Assembly: GCF_029910095.1 (NCBI RefSeq)
Contig: NZ_CP094526.1
Coordinates: forward strand, 7,130,001 to 7,194,000
Length of the DNA stretch: 64,000 nucleotides
Reading direction: 5' to 3'
From: Bradyrhizobium sp. ISRA464
GTDB taxonomy: Bacteria; Pseudomonadota; Alphaproteobacteria; Rhizobiales; Xanthobacteraceae
Shown: positions 15,963-24,763 of the stretch, one piece after another
Layout of the letters: each line of letters starts with the position of its first letter
How positions within the stretch are numbered: position 1 is the stretch's first letter
Translations under genes and position numbers: made by a program
The notes under the pieces: generated by a model
Databases searched by the model: none
Told to the model about the DNA's origin: nothing
What the model saw: only the letters and a program-made list of their open reading frames with translations

Positions 15963-16886
15963 TCAGGATTTGACCCGCGCCAGGATCCGGTCGGCTTCGG
16001 TGCGCCAGTCCGGGCTGTGGGCGAACTCCGGCGTCCCCCTGGTTCCGAACACGCCTTCGTCGGCAAGGTCGGCGATCCAGGCCTGCCGTTCCGCGGTGCC
16101 CGACGCCGACCATGGCGTGAGCCCGGCCTCGCGCACGGTCTCCGCCACCTCACGCACCTCCTCGGCGCGCCGCCGCCCGTGTTCGATCACGCGCTGGAAG
16201 AAATAGGCGCCCTGCTTTTCCCAGTCGATCGCTGGAAAGGTCTCCTTCAACGAGGCGAGCACCGCATCCTCAACGCCATAGGCTCGCGCGGTCGTGAAGC
16301 TTTCGATGACCATGGCCTCCAGGCCCTTGATCATGATGCTGCGGCACATCTTGACCGCGGAGGAGATGCCGAGCTGGTCGCTTGCGACCTTGGCCGCGAA
16401 ACCGAGCGTAACCAATAGCGGTGCCAGCTCCCGTGCCCCGCGGCCGCCGAGCAACAGCGGCACCTTGATCCGGTACGGCGGCACCGAGGTCATCACCGCG
16501 CCCTCGACATAGCGGCCGCCGGAACCGTCGATACAAGACGCGGCGCGCTGCTTGGCGCCGGGTGACGCCGAGTTGAAATCGAGGAACCAGGCATCCTTTC
16601 TGATCGCCGGCGCACAGACCTCGGCCACCGGCACCGCCTGGCTCGCCGTCACCGCCGAGACCATGAAATCAGCCTGGCCTGCGAGGTCCCTATGCGATCG
16701 CGTCAGCTCGACCCCGATCCCCGCCGCATGCTCGCGCAACGGCTTTCCCTGCTCGCTTCCGAGCTTGATGTCATAGGCGCAGACCTTGACGCCCTGCTGG
16801 CGCAGGTCTTCGGCAAGGATGCGGCCAACCTCGCCATAGCCGAGCAGGCCGACCTGCCATTGCCTTGGATCGTTCGCGACTGTCAT
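15963..16886 (-). CDS. NAD(P)-binding dehydrogenase with DUF1932 C-terminal domain
   Basis: A 307-residue protein of the 6-phosphogluconate/3-hydroxyisobutyrate dehydrogenase type. The N-terminal Rossmann motif is VGLLGYGEVGRILAEDL at about residues 12-28. The C-terminal half from about residue 190 (SSAVKMCRSIMIKGLEAM) is the DUF1932 helical domain, with the family's lysine in that stretch. Such proteins oxidise beta-hydroxyacids or hydroxy-semialdehydes in aromatic or organic-acid degradation; the substrate here is unknown. Its ATG overlaps the stop of the upstream gene by one base (TGATG), a strong sign of translational coupling. Confidence 0.85.
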   Translation of the reverse strand: MTVANDPRQWQVGLLGYGEVGRILAEDLRQQGVKVCAYDIKLGSEQGKPLREHAAGIGVELTRSHRDLAGQADFMVSAVTASQAVPVAEVCAPAIRKDAWFLDFNSASPGAKQRAASCIDGSGGRYVEGAVMTSVPPYRIKVPLLLGGRGARELAPLLVTLGFAAKVASDQLGISSAVKMCRSIMIKGLEAMVIESFTTARAYGVEDAVLASLKETFPAIDWEKQGAYFFQRVIEHGRRRAEEVREVAETVREAGLTPWSASGTAERQAWIADLADEGVFGTRGTPEFAHSPDWRTEADRILARVKS

Positions 16887-17755
16887 CAGTTCAAATCCCG
16901 CGTTGTGTCGTCAAACAGCTCGTCCACCTGTAAGCGCCGGGGGATCAACGCCTGCTGAACGCAATAGTCGATGATCAGTTCGAGCGGCTTGCGGATCGCC
17001 TCGACGCCGAACGGCAGCAGGTCCGGGACGCCGGGCGGCCCAGCGTTCGCCTTGCCGCGCTTGAGCAGCGCGTAGAGCTCCCGCACCACGTCAGGCCGCG
17101 ACGCCGCAAGCATTTCCGTCACCACCACCAGATGATTGACCGGCACGACGCCATGCCGCCGATACCAGCGCGCAGCTTCTCCGGCCGGATCGTCGAACAA
17201 CGGCTTGAGCGCGGGATCGTTCGACGTCTCGCCCAGCACGGCGTCGAGCTCGCCGTCCTTCAGCATCTGGATGATGCTCCTCCCCTGCGGCGCACGCTCC
17301 GTTCTGTCAACATATTCGGCGACATGCGGGCCCTCGAACGTCACCCAATCGATCCTGTCGAGGTTCACGCCGTAATCATTGGCAAGGATGCCGCGCATCC
17401 ACGCCCCTGTCGTGGTCGTGAACGAGCGAATGCCGACCCGCTTGCCTTCAAGATCGCCGGGCGCAAGCGTGCCGCGATCGGCGCGATAGAGCGCATGGCC
17501 ATGCTGGAACCGGCCGAGCATGACGGCCGGCAGCAACACCAGCGGTTTGCCATGCGCCCTGGCCATCAGATAGGTGACGATCGCCATCTCGCAGACGTCG
17601 AACGCCTGCTCCCGCACCATCGGCTTGAATGCGGCGTGGGTCGGCGTGAATTCGACGAAGTCGGGATCGAAGAGGTCGGACCGCAATGCACCCGTCTTGA
17701 CCGCCTGAACGTGCGGGTGACTGCCGAGCACGGTGCGCAGCCGAAGTCTGTCCAT
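16886..17755 (-). CDS. 4,5-dihydroxyphthalate decarboxylase-like protein
   Basis: A 289-residue protein resembling Pht5-type decarboxylases, which share the fold of periplasmic binding proteins. Visible blocks are LEGKRVGIRSFTTTTGAWMR and GELDAVLGETS, typical of this group. There is no signal peptide, so it should work in the cytoplasm as an enzyme rather than as a transporter subunit. It is coupled by overlap to the DUF1932 dehydrogenase and follows the TetR gene by 24 bp. The neighbouring dehydrogenases suggest a cytoplasmic degradation module for a carboxylated ring or similar acid; this is inference. Confidence 0.78.
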   Translation of the reverse strand: MDRLRLRTVLGSHPHVQAVKTGALRSDLFDPDFVEFTPTHAAFKPMVREQAFDVCEMAIVTYLMARAHGKPLVLLPAVMLGRFQHGHALYRADRGTLAPGDLEGKRVGIRSFTTTTGAWMRGILANDYGVNLDRIDWVTFEGPHVAEYVDRTERAPQGRSIIQMLKDGELDAVLGETSNDPALKPLFDDPAGEAARWYRRHGVVPVNHLVVVTEMLAASRPDVVRELYALLKRGKANAGPPGVPDLLPFGVEAIRKPLELIIDYCVQQALIPRRLQVDELFDDTTRDLN

Positions 17756-17779
17756 CTCAGCGAGCTCCGGAAATCGAGG

Positions 17780-18502
17780 TCAGCGTTCGCCCTGGGTTCT
17801 CGCGGCAATCGTCGTCTTGCGTCGCAGGGATGCCGTTCGATCGAGCGGTGCGGCTTGCAGCGAGGCGACGGTCGCACGCACCAGCTCCTCGATCGCCTGG
17901 CCGGCGTCGGTGCCGTCGGCACTGCCGCGCGACAGCCGGGAGACGCGCTCCGGCGTCACCAGCGTGTAGTAGAGCGCGCCGAGCAGGAAGTGGCCGCGCC
18001 AGACGATGTCGGTGCGCGGAATATGCGGCAGGCTTTCATGGATCGCATCGATAAAGGCGTGGCTGGTGTCATCGAAGGTCTGCGCGATGATCCGCCGCAC
18101 GACCTCGTTGCCCTCCGCCGACATGATCGCGCGCAGCCGCGTGAAGCGCGTCCCGCCGCCGGCGAGATCGCTGCCCGAGGTGAAGGCCGGCAGCACATAG
18201 GCACGTACGATCGCCTCCAGCCGGTCCTCCAGGTCGCGCACCCGCCTCGCCGCTGCCAGCAATTCGGAGCGCCGCAGGTTCATCGGGCCGCAGTGGCGCC
18301 GGTAGATTTCGAGCAGCAAGCCGTCCTTGGTCTTGAAGTGATAGGTCACGCTGCCGGGATTGGCGCCGGCAGCCTGCGCGATGTCGCGCACCGACACGGC
18401 GTTGAAGCCGTAGGTCGAGAACAGTTCCTCCGCCGCGGCGAGGATCGCCTCACGCATGTTCGGCCTGCGTGTGCCGGGGGCCTTGGCGGGTTTGCGGACC
18501 AT
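17780..18502 (-). CDS. TetR-family regulator of the downstream catabolic genes
   Basis: A 240-residue TetR protein. The HTH is within residues 15-60, with FSTYGFNAVSVRDIAQAAG and NPGSVTYHFKTKDGLL. A TetR C-terminal region of the YbiH/RutR size follows. ATG at 18502 was chosen although the frame is open further upstream, because homology starts at MVRKPAKAPGTRRPNMREA. The start codon touches a perfect palindrome (18502-18523), so binding there would block its own transcription. It heads the minus-strand module ending with the SDR gene at 15098. Confidence 0.88.
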   Translation of the reverse strand: MVRKPAKAPGTRRPNMREAILAAAEELFSTYGFNAVSVRDIAQAAGANPGSVTYHFKTKDGLLLEIYRRHCGPMNLRRSELLAAARRVRDLEDRLEAIVRAYVLPAFTSGSDLAGGGTRFTRLRAIMSAEGNEVVRRIIAQTFDDTSHAFIDAIHESLPHIPRTDIVWRGHFLLGALYYTLVTPERVSRLSRGSADGTDAGQAIEELVRATVASLQAAPLDRTASLRRKTTIAARTQGER

Positions 18503-18523
18503 ATTTGTACTATCGTACAAATA
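18502..18523. promoter_or_regulatory. Perfect 9-bp-arm palindrome, TetR operator candidate
   Basis: TATTTGTAC (18502-18510), TATC spacer, then GTACAAATA (18515-18523). The symmetry is perfect and the position, overlapping the TetR start codon, is typical for autoregulation. Binding by this TetR is inferred. Confidence 0.7.
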
Positions 18524-18572
18524 ATCAGGTCGCGTCAACAATGCACCGGCGCCGCCGTGCCGCGCACATCCG

Positions 18573-19490
18573 TCAGGACAGCTTGACGTCCGGCTCGGCG
18601 CGGCCGTACGCCGCAGCGTCGAGCAGGAAGGTCCTGCCATGTTCGGGATCGGCGGCGCGCTGCGCCTCACCCATGTCTTGCCAGGCCGAGGTGACCAGCA
18701 CGCGCGAGAAGTCGCGGCCGACAAAGGCTGGACAACTGGATTGCCTCGCCGGCACGCGCAACGAGCGCAGCCGGCGGCCGTTGGGATCGTAGACATCGAC
18801 GCAACCGCCGCCCCAGCGCGCGTTCCAGATCATGCCGTCCGCGTCGACGATCGCGCCGTCCAGCCCGCCGACACCTTCGTGCCTGATCAGCGCAACGGGC
18901 TCGCCGACCGGCAAGCCGGTCGATGCATCGAGTGGCACGCGGTAGAGCACATTCGTCGCGGTATCCGCGAAATAGCCGATGTCGCCTTTGGGCGAAAAGC
19001 AGATCGCGTTCGGGATCGTGATCCCGGAATAGAGCCGCGTTATGCGGCCGCGATGCAGCGCATAGATCGCGCCCGCCGCTTTCTCCGCTTGGCGTCCTAT
19101 GGTGCCGAGCCAGAACGTGCCCGAGGGATGCACGCGCGCATCGTTGGAACGTGTCACCGGATTATCCGCTTCCAGCTGAACAAACAGCGCCATGCGGCCG
19201 TCCGCGACCTGACGAACATAGAGTCCATCCTCGGTGAGGACGAGCTGCCGCTCGGCGTCGATCCGCGCCAGCGCGCTCGCCATCTTCGGCAAGCTGTGAA
19301 CGATGGTGCGCCCATCCGCAAAACGATGCTCGAACAGGCGGCGCTCGCGGATGTCGAACCACCAGGCGGTATCGGTCGCGGCATCATAGGTTGGCCCTTC
19401 GCCGAGATGGCAGCGTTCGGCCGACAGCACCGATGTCGGTACTTCCTCCATCAACACGTCGGCGACATGATCTGCCATTTCGATGCTCAC
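18573..19490 (-). CDS. SMP-30/gluconolactonase-family lactonase
   Basis: A 305-residue six-bladed propeller protein. Metal-binding family positions appear in CHLGEGPTYD (Glu), SNDARVHPSGTFWLGT (Asn) and IVDADGMIWNARWGGG (Asp). Relatives hydrolyse sugar-acid lactones such as gluconolactone or xylonolactone with a divalent cation. ATG at 19490 overlaps the stop of the aldose 1-epimerase gene by four bases (ATGA), so the two are translated together. The pair would suit a non-phosphorylating sugar oxidation route; a remnant of a sugar dehydrogenase upstream supports that. Confidence 0.88.
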   Translation of the reverse strand: MSIEMADHVADVLMEEVPTSVLSAERCHLGEGPTYDAATDTAWWFDIRERRLFEHRFADGRTIVHSLPKMASALARIDAERQLVLTEDGLYVRQVADGRMALFVQLEADNPVTRSNDARVHPSGTFWLGTIGRQAEKAAGAIYALHRGRITRLYSGITIPNAICFSPKGDIGYFADTATNVLYRVPLDASTGLPVGEPVALIRHEGVGGLDGAIVDADGMIWNARWGGGCVDVYDPNGRRLRSLRVPARQSSCPAFVGRDFSRVLVTSAWQDMGEAQRAADPEHGRTFLLDAAAYGRAEPDVKLS

Positions 19491-20557
19491 AGCGTTGAGA
19501 AGCGATAGATGATCGAGCGCCGATAGATCTGGCCAGGATCGAGCCGCGCCGACGGAAAGTCAGGCCGGTTCGGCGTATCCGGCCAGGCATGCGGCTCGAG
19601 ACACAACGCGTCCGATTGCCGGTACAGACGATTGCCCTTGCCGGCAGTGGAGCCGTCGAGGAAATTGCCGGAATAGAACTGCAATCCCGGCTGATCGGTG
19701 AACAGCTCCATCGCCCGGCCGCTGCCCGGCGCCTCCAGACGCGCGGCCAAGCGCACGCCCGTGCCCGGCGTCAGACAATAATTGTGGTCATAGCCGCGGC
19801 CGAGCCGCAGCTGCTCGTCATTTATTCTGATGCGCGCGCCGATCGCCATCGGCTTCCGGAAGTCGAACGGCGTACCGTCAACGGGACGCGGCGGCTCCGG
19901 CAGCGGAATCGCGGTCGGGTCGACTGCGAGGAAGTGATCCGCATCGATCATCAGCCGGTGATCGAGGATGGGCATGCCCGCACGCGCGCCCTCGAGATTG
20001 AAGAAGCTGTGGTTGGTCAGGTTGAGAAGCGTCGGACGGTCGGTCGTCGCCTCGAATGTCACCGAAAGCTCCGTCGGACCTCGCACGCGATAGGTCACGC
20101 GCGTCTGCAGATTGCCCGGATAGCCTTCTTCGCCATGCGGACTGGTGCGCGCGAGCACCAGCGTCTGCTCCGGATTATCGGTGAGTTCAACGATCTCCCA
20201 GAGCTTGCGATCGAAACCCTCCAGGCCACCATGCAATGCGTTGGGACCGTTGTTGGCGTCGAGCACAACCGTCTTCCCGTCGAGCATGAAGCGTGCGCCA
20301 GCGATCCGGTTGGCATAGCGCCCCACGGTCGCGCCGAAGAACTTGCGCTGCGCCAGATAGCCGCCGAACTCGTCATGGCCAAGGACGATGTCGTCGCAAT
20401 GCCCGTCGCGATCGGGCGTCATCAGCGATTGCAGCGTGGCGCCGAAGGGCAAGATGGCGGCCTCGAAACCGTCGGCACCGCGCAGCGTCACGCGTTCGAC
20501 CAGGGAACCATCGGGCAATCTGCCAAAAGGCGCGCGATCGATGGTGGCTGATGTCAT
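19487..20557 (-). CDS. galM: Aldose 1-epimerase (mutarotase)
   Basis: A 356-residue GalM-type protein. Active-site blocks are visible: NNGPNALHGG (substrate His), LTNHSFFNL (catalytic His) and GYDHNYCL, with the C-terminal TDQPGLQFYSGNFLDG holding the catalytic-Glu region's surroundings. It interconverts alpha and beta anomers of hexoses such as galactose. Its start lies 2 bp after the stop of a 29-codon remnant open frame, and its end overlaps the lactonase start. The operon looks like a fragment of a De Ley-Doudoroff-type galactose oxidation cluster whose dehydrogenase has been lost. Confidence 0.92.
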   Translation of the reverse strand: MTSATIDRAPFGRLPDGSLVERVTLRGADGFEAAILPFGATLQSLMTPDRDGHCDDIVLGHDEFGGYLAQRKFFGATVGRYANRIAGARFMLDGKTVVLDANNGPNALHGGLEGFDRKLWEIVELTDNPEQTLVLARTSPHGEEGYPGNLQTRVTYRVRGPTELSVTFEATTDRPTLLNLTNHSFFNLEGARAGMPILDHRLMIDADHFLAVDPTAIPLPEPPRPVDGTPFDFRKPMAIGARIRINDEQLRLGRGYDHNYCLTPGTGVRLAARLEAPGSGRAMELFTDQPGLQFYSGNFLDGSTAGKGNRLYRQSDALCLEPHAWPDTPNRPDFPSARLDPGQIYRRSIIYRFSTL

Positions 20558-20559
20558 GG

Positions 20560-20649
20560 TCAGTCCTCATACGCCTCGATCACCGGCGCGTGCTGCCTGC
20601 GCGCGCTCTCGCCGAAACCGACGACGGCGACACGAAACAGATCGCTCAT
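20560..20649 (-). pseudogene. N-terminal remnant of a Gfo/Idh-type sugar dehydrogenase
   Basis: A 29-residue frame begins MSDLFRVAVVGFGESARRQH, the Rossmann start seen in D-galactose 1-dehydrogenase and similar Gfo/Idh/MocA enzymes, and ends VIEAYED before TGA. The rest of the enzyme (about 280 residues) is absent. The stop is 2 bp before the galM start, so translation of this short frame may now couple to galM. It looks like the relic of a dehydrogenase that once headed the operon. Confidence 0.55.
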
Positions 20650-20818
20650 GGCCGTCCTCGCATAGCTGACATGACCGGCTGATACAGCCCAAGGAAGAGC
20701 ACAAGTTCGCGCTGATTCCTAGCCGGGCTTCTTTATTGTCGGTTGCGAGCACGCAGGCCTGACACGCGTCATGTTGGATGGTGCCGCGTATCAGGACACA
20801 ATGTGGCGGCGCGAGCGG

Positions 20819-21844
20819 CTAGCGCGCGGCTTCGAATCCGCCGAGCACGGCCGTCAAATTGGCGCCGAGGATATCGGAGAGATAACCGCCCTCCTGCACC
20901 AGCACCGTTGGCAAACCGAACCGGGCCAGCCCCTCGCCGATGCGCCGGAACCCGTCGGTGGTGACAGCGAGGCCCGCAAGCGGGTCCTTTTCGGAGGCAT
21001 CGAGGCCAAGGGCGACCACGAGCGCGGTCGGCGCGAAGGCGCGGATCACCTTCTCCGCCGCCACGAGCGCCTTCATGTAGTCATCGTCGCCGGTGCCTTT
21101 CGGCAACGGAATGTTGAGATTGGCGCCGAGACCAGGGCCTGCGCCGCGTTCATGGGCATAGCCCCACACGAACGGATAGAAGAACGACGGATGGGCGTGG
21201 ATCGAGACGGTGAACACGTCCGGTCGCTCATAGAAGATGCCCTGTGTGCCGTTGCCGTGATGCACGTCGACGTCGAGGATCGCGACCCGCTCATGCTTCT
21301 GGCGCAGATGCTCGGCCGCAATCGCGCTGTTGTTGAGGAAGCAGAAACCGCCGGCGAGGTCGCGATAGGCATGATGGCCGGGCGGGCGGCACAGCGCGTA
21401 GACGGCATCCTCGCCGTCGAGCACCATTTGCGCTGCGGTCACCGCAACATCGCTCGATGCGCAGGCGCCGGCCCATGTCCCGGGACCGATCGGGCACGCG
21501 GTGTCCACCGTGTGCCAGCCGAGCCTGCCGACGATGTGGGTCGGATAGGTGCCGGCGTTTCGCACCGGGTGCATGTTCGCGATCATCTCCGGCCCCTGGT
21601 CGCCCAGCGCGGCCCACGCCTCCCACGCTTCGGCCAGGAAGCTCAGATATTCCGGGCTGTGCACGCGTGCGCGCGGTCCCTGCCCGAACGCAGTTGGCTC
21701 GAGCAGCGTGTGCCTGCCGGCCTTCAGCCCTGCCAGCAGGCGATCCGCGCGCTCCGGTTGCTCGGTGGTGCGCTGAACCACGCCGCGCACCAGAAAGAAT
21801 TGCGGATCATGGCTGCGATGCAGTTCACTATAGACGGCCTTCAC
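20819..21844 (-). CDS. Class II histone-deacetylase-like amidohydrolase
   Basis: A 341-residue zinc amidohydrolase of the HDAC/acetylpolyamine amidohydrolase superfamily. RPPGHHA, DVDVHHGNGTQ and GLDASEKDPLAG supply the catalytic His pair and the zinc ligands (Asp, His, Asp). Bacterial members usually deacetylate acetylpolyamines or other small amides. GTG at 21844 was chosen because AGGAG precedes it at good spacing; the frame is open much further upstream but that part overlaps other genes. It is divergent from the TetR gene at 22025, which may regulate it. Confidence 0.9.
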   Translation of the reverse strand: MKAVYSELHRSHDPQFFLVRGVVQRTTEQPERADRLLAGLKAGRHTLLEPTAFGQGPRARVHSPEYLSFLAEAWEAWAALGDQGPEMIANMHPVRNAGTYPTHIVGRLGWHTVDTACPIGPGTWAGACASSDVAVTAAQMVLDGEDAVYALCRPPGHHAYRDLAGGFCFLNNSAIAAEHLRQKHERVAILDVDVHHGNGTQGIFYERPDVFTVSIHAHPSFFYPFVWGYAHERGAGPGLGANLNIPLPKGTGDDDYMKALVAAEKVIRAFAPTALVVALGLDASEKDPLAGLAVTTDGFRRIGEGLARFGLPTVLVQEGGYLSDILGANLTAVLGGFEAAR

Positions 21845-22024
21845 GAGATACTCCTGTTCGACGTTTGGATCGGACTCATTGTGTGCGTGCGGCGGGCACT
21901 CGGCGAAAGCTCCATTTGCCGCTTGTACACTATCCGCGCGGTCGAGCGTCTGAAACACGACCCGATTTGTGCTATGCCCGGCGCAATGGTGCAATGATTC
22001 AGACGCGCTGGAGGAATTCGGGCA

Positions 22025-22636
22025 ATGGCTGGCAGCAAGGCGGAAACGGAGGATGGCACGATGGCGCGCCGCGGCCGGCCGCGCTCCGCCGCGACCACCG
22101 CCGCCATCCTGCAAAGCGCCTACACGTTGATGGCGACCACCGGCCTTGCCGCCACCACGATCGATGCGATCGCGCGCCACTCCAATGTCTCGAAGATGAC
22201 GATCTACAAGTGGTGGCCGTCGCGCGAAGCATTGCTGATCGACGCCTTCCTCGACCAGGCCTCGCGCGCCGTGCCGCTGCCCGGGACAGGCACTCCGGTG
22301 GCACGCATCCGCCGCCACGTGGCGACCTATGTCGAAGCGCTTCAGGGCGAATTCGGGCGCGTCCAGCTCGCGGTGATCTCGGAATGCATTTCTGGCACCG
22401 GGTCGGCGGAACTGTTCTACGAACGCTACCTCGGCCTTCGTCGCAGCAAGATGCTGGAGACGATTATCGCCGGCCAGCAGGACGGCAGCATCGGCGCCAG
22501 CGGCGCGCCCGGCGATCTCTATGACGCGATCTATGGCAGCCTGTTCTATCGCTACGTCTTCGGCATCAAGCCGCTGACCTCGGCCTACGCGCGCAATCTC
22601 GTTAATCTGGTGCTGCGGCCGCACGCGGATGCGTGA
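22025..22636 (+). CDS. TetR/AcrR-family regulator
   Basis: A 203-residue TetR protein. The HTH lies at about residues 17-64, with LMATTGLAATTIDAIARHSN and SKMTIYKWWPSREALL; the YKWW signature is typical. The C-terminal region (TetR_C_33-like) follows. It is divergent from the HDAC-like gene, and a TTGTAC half-palindrome lies near 21923 in the shared region. Its target is probably the HDAC-like gene; inference from arrangement. Confidence 0.88.
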   Translation: MAGSKAETEDGTMARRGRPRSAATTAAILQSAYTLMATTGLAATTIDAIARHSNVSKMTIYKWWPSREALLIDAFLDQASRAVPLPGTGTPVARIRRHVATYVEALQGEFGRVQLAVISECISGTGSAELFYERYLGLRRSKMLETIIAGQQDGSIGASGAPGDLYDAIYGSLFYRYVFGIKPLTSAYARNLVNLVLRPHADA

Positions 22637-22700
22637 CATTATCGGAGCATGATCCGGAAAACTGTACCGCGGTTCTCTTCGCAACGAACGCGGAACGTTT
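22637..22700. repeat. Fragment of a dispersed intergenic repeat
   Basis: Directly after the TetR stop, GGAGCATGATCCGGAAAACT followed by a CGGTTCTC-like segment resembles a short palindromic repeat I associate with Bradyrhizobium/Rhodopseudomonas intergenic regions. Only one partial copy is seen here, so the call rests on general resemblance. Confidence 0.35.
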
Positions 22701-22722
22701 GCGCGGAGATCGTGCTCAGGAA

Positions 22723-23670
22723 TCAAGCGGTCTGCCGCTGACGGCGAAACCACGCCCAGGTCTCGCGCGTCACGGCGCGGTAATTCCTGCCACGATACAC
22801 GATATGGCCATCGACGATCGCGTTCAGCCTCGGCAGTGCATGGAACGGCACCGTCGGATAGGCGTGGTGCTCGACATGGTAGGGCATGTTCCAGGCAAAC
22901 CATTTCATGACCTTGCCGGTCATCGTGGTGCGGGTGTTCTCGAATGCGCTGCGCGTCCGCTCGCAACCGGTGTGCTCCGCATAGAGATAGGGACGCAGGA
23001 TGAGCTGACCGGCGAGCAGCGGCACGATCCACACCCAGAGCAGGATCGCGCTATGCAGCGCGAGCGATGCCACGAGCAACAGCAGATAGCCCGCAAGATA
23101 GAGCCTTGCCTCCGTCACGATCGACGCGCGCCTGTTTTCCGGAATCCAGGGCACAGTCACCTTGCTGGTAAGGGCATGCCGCAACATCAGGCGAATGCGG
23201 ACCAACACCTGCAGCAATCCCGAATAGGCGATCGCGAGCTGCGTGTCCGAACTTGGCTTGGGGCCGACGATCAACTCCGGATCCTTCTCAGGATCCTGCG
23301 TATAGCGATGATGGTCCCAGTGAAACAGGTAGTAATATTCGTAAGGCAGTCCAATCATGAAGGCGGACAGATTGCCGAGAGCAAGATTGAGCGCACGGCT
23401 GCGGAACGCGGTCTTGTGCGCGGTCTCATGCACCACCATGAACAGGAACGCGACGAAGTAGCCCTGCACGGCAATCAGCGGGAACGCCCATGGCAGGCCG
23501 TAGCGCGACGAGACCAGCCAGATCAGCGCTCCGACGATCACGATCATCCCGTAATGGCTTGCCGCGCGCACCGCGCCGGGAAGATTCGATTTGACCGATA
23601 AATCGCGCAAGCTCTCCGGGCTCAGCGGCTTCAGTCGAGGTCCGGCATCATGGGTCTCTGCGGTGCTCAT
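22723..23670 (-). CDS. Membrane fatty acid desaturase-family protein
   Basis: A 315-residue integral membrane di-iron enzyme. Three histidine boxes are visible: HETAH (about residue 81), HWDHH (about 117) and HVEHH (about 264), separated by hydrophobic segments such as LLLLVASLALHSAILLWVWI. The pattern fits desaturase/hydroxylase family members acting on acyl chains or carotenoid-like substrates. It lies 14 bp after the MetX-like hydrolase gene and probably shares its transcript. Confidence 0.88.
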   Translation of the reverse strand: MSTAETHDAGPRLKPLSPESLRDLSVKSNLPGAVRAASHYGMIVIVGALIWLVSSRYGLPWAFPLIAVQGYFVAFLFMVVHETAHKTAFRSRALNLALGNLSAFMIGLPYEYYYLFHWDHHRYTQDPEKDPELIVGPKPSSDTQLAIAYSGLLQVLVRIRLMLRHALTSKVTVPWIPENRRASIVTEARLYLAGYLLLLVASLALHSAILLWVWIVPLLAGQLILRPYLYAEHTGCERTRSAFENTRTTMTGKVMKWFAWNMPYHVEHHAYPTVPFHALPRLNAIVDGHIVYRGRNYRAVTRETWAWFRRQRQTA

Positions 23671-23684
23671 GGTCGTCTCACATG

Positions 23685-24716
23685 TCAGCGTTGCAGGAGC
23701 GCCGAGACCTCGGCGTTGATGAAGGCGCGATCGGCGGCATTGTTGATCGGATTGCCGGCGCGGTGACCATGGATCGAGGGAATCGCGCGCAGCGCGGCCG
23801 AGCGCGCATTGACCAGCCGGGCAAGTTCGTCCTCATTGTCGCGCATGTCGAAATAGCGGTCGGTGCGGCCGGGCATCAGCAGCACGTGCGCCTTGATCGC
23901 GGCCAGCGCACGGTCGAAGTCGCCGCCGAATTCATCGCAGCGGCTGATGTCGCCGCTCTGCCACATCGCGATCTGCGCCAGCAGATCATTGGCGTCGCGC
24001 CGGGCGAAGGCACCGTCCCACGAGGCCGCAAGGTAGTTCTCCAGCGATTTGAATCCGGCCTCACGCCAGACCTCGTCGCGGTAGAATTCATGTGACATTG
24101 CCCAGCCGGCATAGACGCGCCCCATCGCACGAAAGCCGGCCACCGGATTGGTGACGAAGCGGCCGTGCTGATAGGCGGGGTCCGCCGTCAGCGCGGTTCT
24201 TACGCCTTCGAGAAAGACGTGGTTGTACGGCGAGCACCTGGCGCTGCCGCAGACCACGGCCACCCGCTCCACCATGTCGGGATAGCGGGCAGCCCAATGA
24301 TAGGCCTGCATGCCGCCCATCGACCAGCCATAGACCAGCGCGAGCCTGGATACGCCAAACCGCTCGACCAGGAGCCGCCGCTGGATCGCAACAGCGTCGT
24401 AATAGCCGAAGGCAGGAAACGGCGCGTTGCCGAGCACGTCGCCTGAATTCGATGGCGAGGATGACAGACCATTGCCGAACAGGTTCGCGATGACGATGAA
24501 ATAGCGGTCGGGATCGAGCGCCCCGCCCGGCTGCACCAGCCATTCGATGTCGGTGTGCCGTGCGCTGAAAGACGTCGGGTAGAGGATGACGTTGTCCCGG
24601 GCCGCATTCAGCGCGCCATAGGTCTTGTAAGCCAGCCTGAGCCGCGGGAACACGGCGCCGCCTTGCAGCGTCACTTCGCCGGCTTCGAACACGTCGTAGT
24701 CGCGAGGCGTGGTCAT
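23685..24716 (-). CDS. Alpha/beta hydrolase, homoserine O-acetyltransferase-like
   Basis: A 343-residue MetX-superfamily protein. The nucleophile elbow is YGWSMGGMQAYHW, the acid PGRTDRYF and the catalytic histidine HGHRAGNP. True MetX proteins acetylate homoserine; divergent ones like this act on other acyl donors or are hydrolases. The location beside a desaturase and away from methionine genes argues against methionine synthesis. ATG at 24716 is used; a TTG at 24722 is possible. A TGTAC-N5-GTACA palindrome lies about 48 bp upstream. Confidence 0.78.
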   Translation of the reverse strand: MTTPRDYDVFEAGEVTLQGGAVFPRLRLAYKTYGALNAARDNVILYPTSFSARHTDIEWLVQPGGALDPDRYFIVIANLFGNGLSSSPSNSGDVLGNAPFPAFGYYDAVAIQRRLLVERFGVSRLALVYGWSMGGMQAYHWAARYPDMVERVAVVCGSARCSPYNHVFLEGVRTALTADPAYQHGRFVTNPVAGFRAMGRVYAGWAMSHEFYRDEVWREAGFKSLENYLAASWDGAFARRDANDLLAQIAMWQSGDISRCDEFGGDFDRALAAIKAHVLLMPGRTDRYFDMRDNEDELARLVNARSAALRAIPSIHGHRAGNPINNAADRAFINAEVSALLQR

Positions 24717-24763
24717 GGGCAATCGACCCCGATGTAAAAGCGCAACGCTGCGCCCTCAATAAC

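Noticed and set aside
17132..18586. Long plus-strand open frame of 484 codons
   Set aside because: It lies antisense over the decarboxylase-like and TetR genes, has no recognisable domain and is a by-product of GC-rich coding on the other strand.
20567..20752. Minus-strand 61-residue frame
   Set aside because: It overlaps the Gfo/Idh relic in another frame and has no ribosome site or homology-like pattern.
22633..23601. Plus-strand open frame over the desaturase gene
   Set aside because: Histidine-box desaturase on the minus strand is clear; the plus-strand translation is low-complexity Arg/His-rich and shadow-like.
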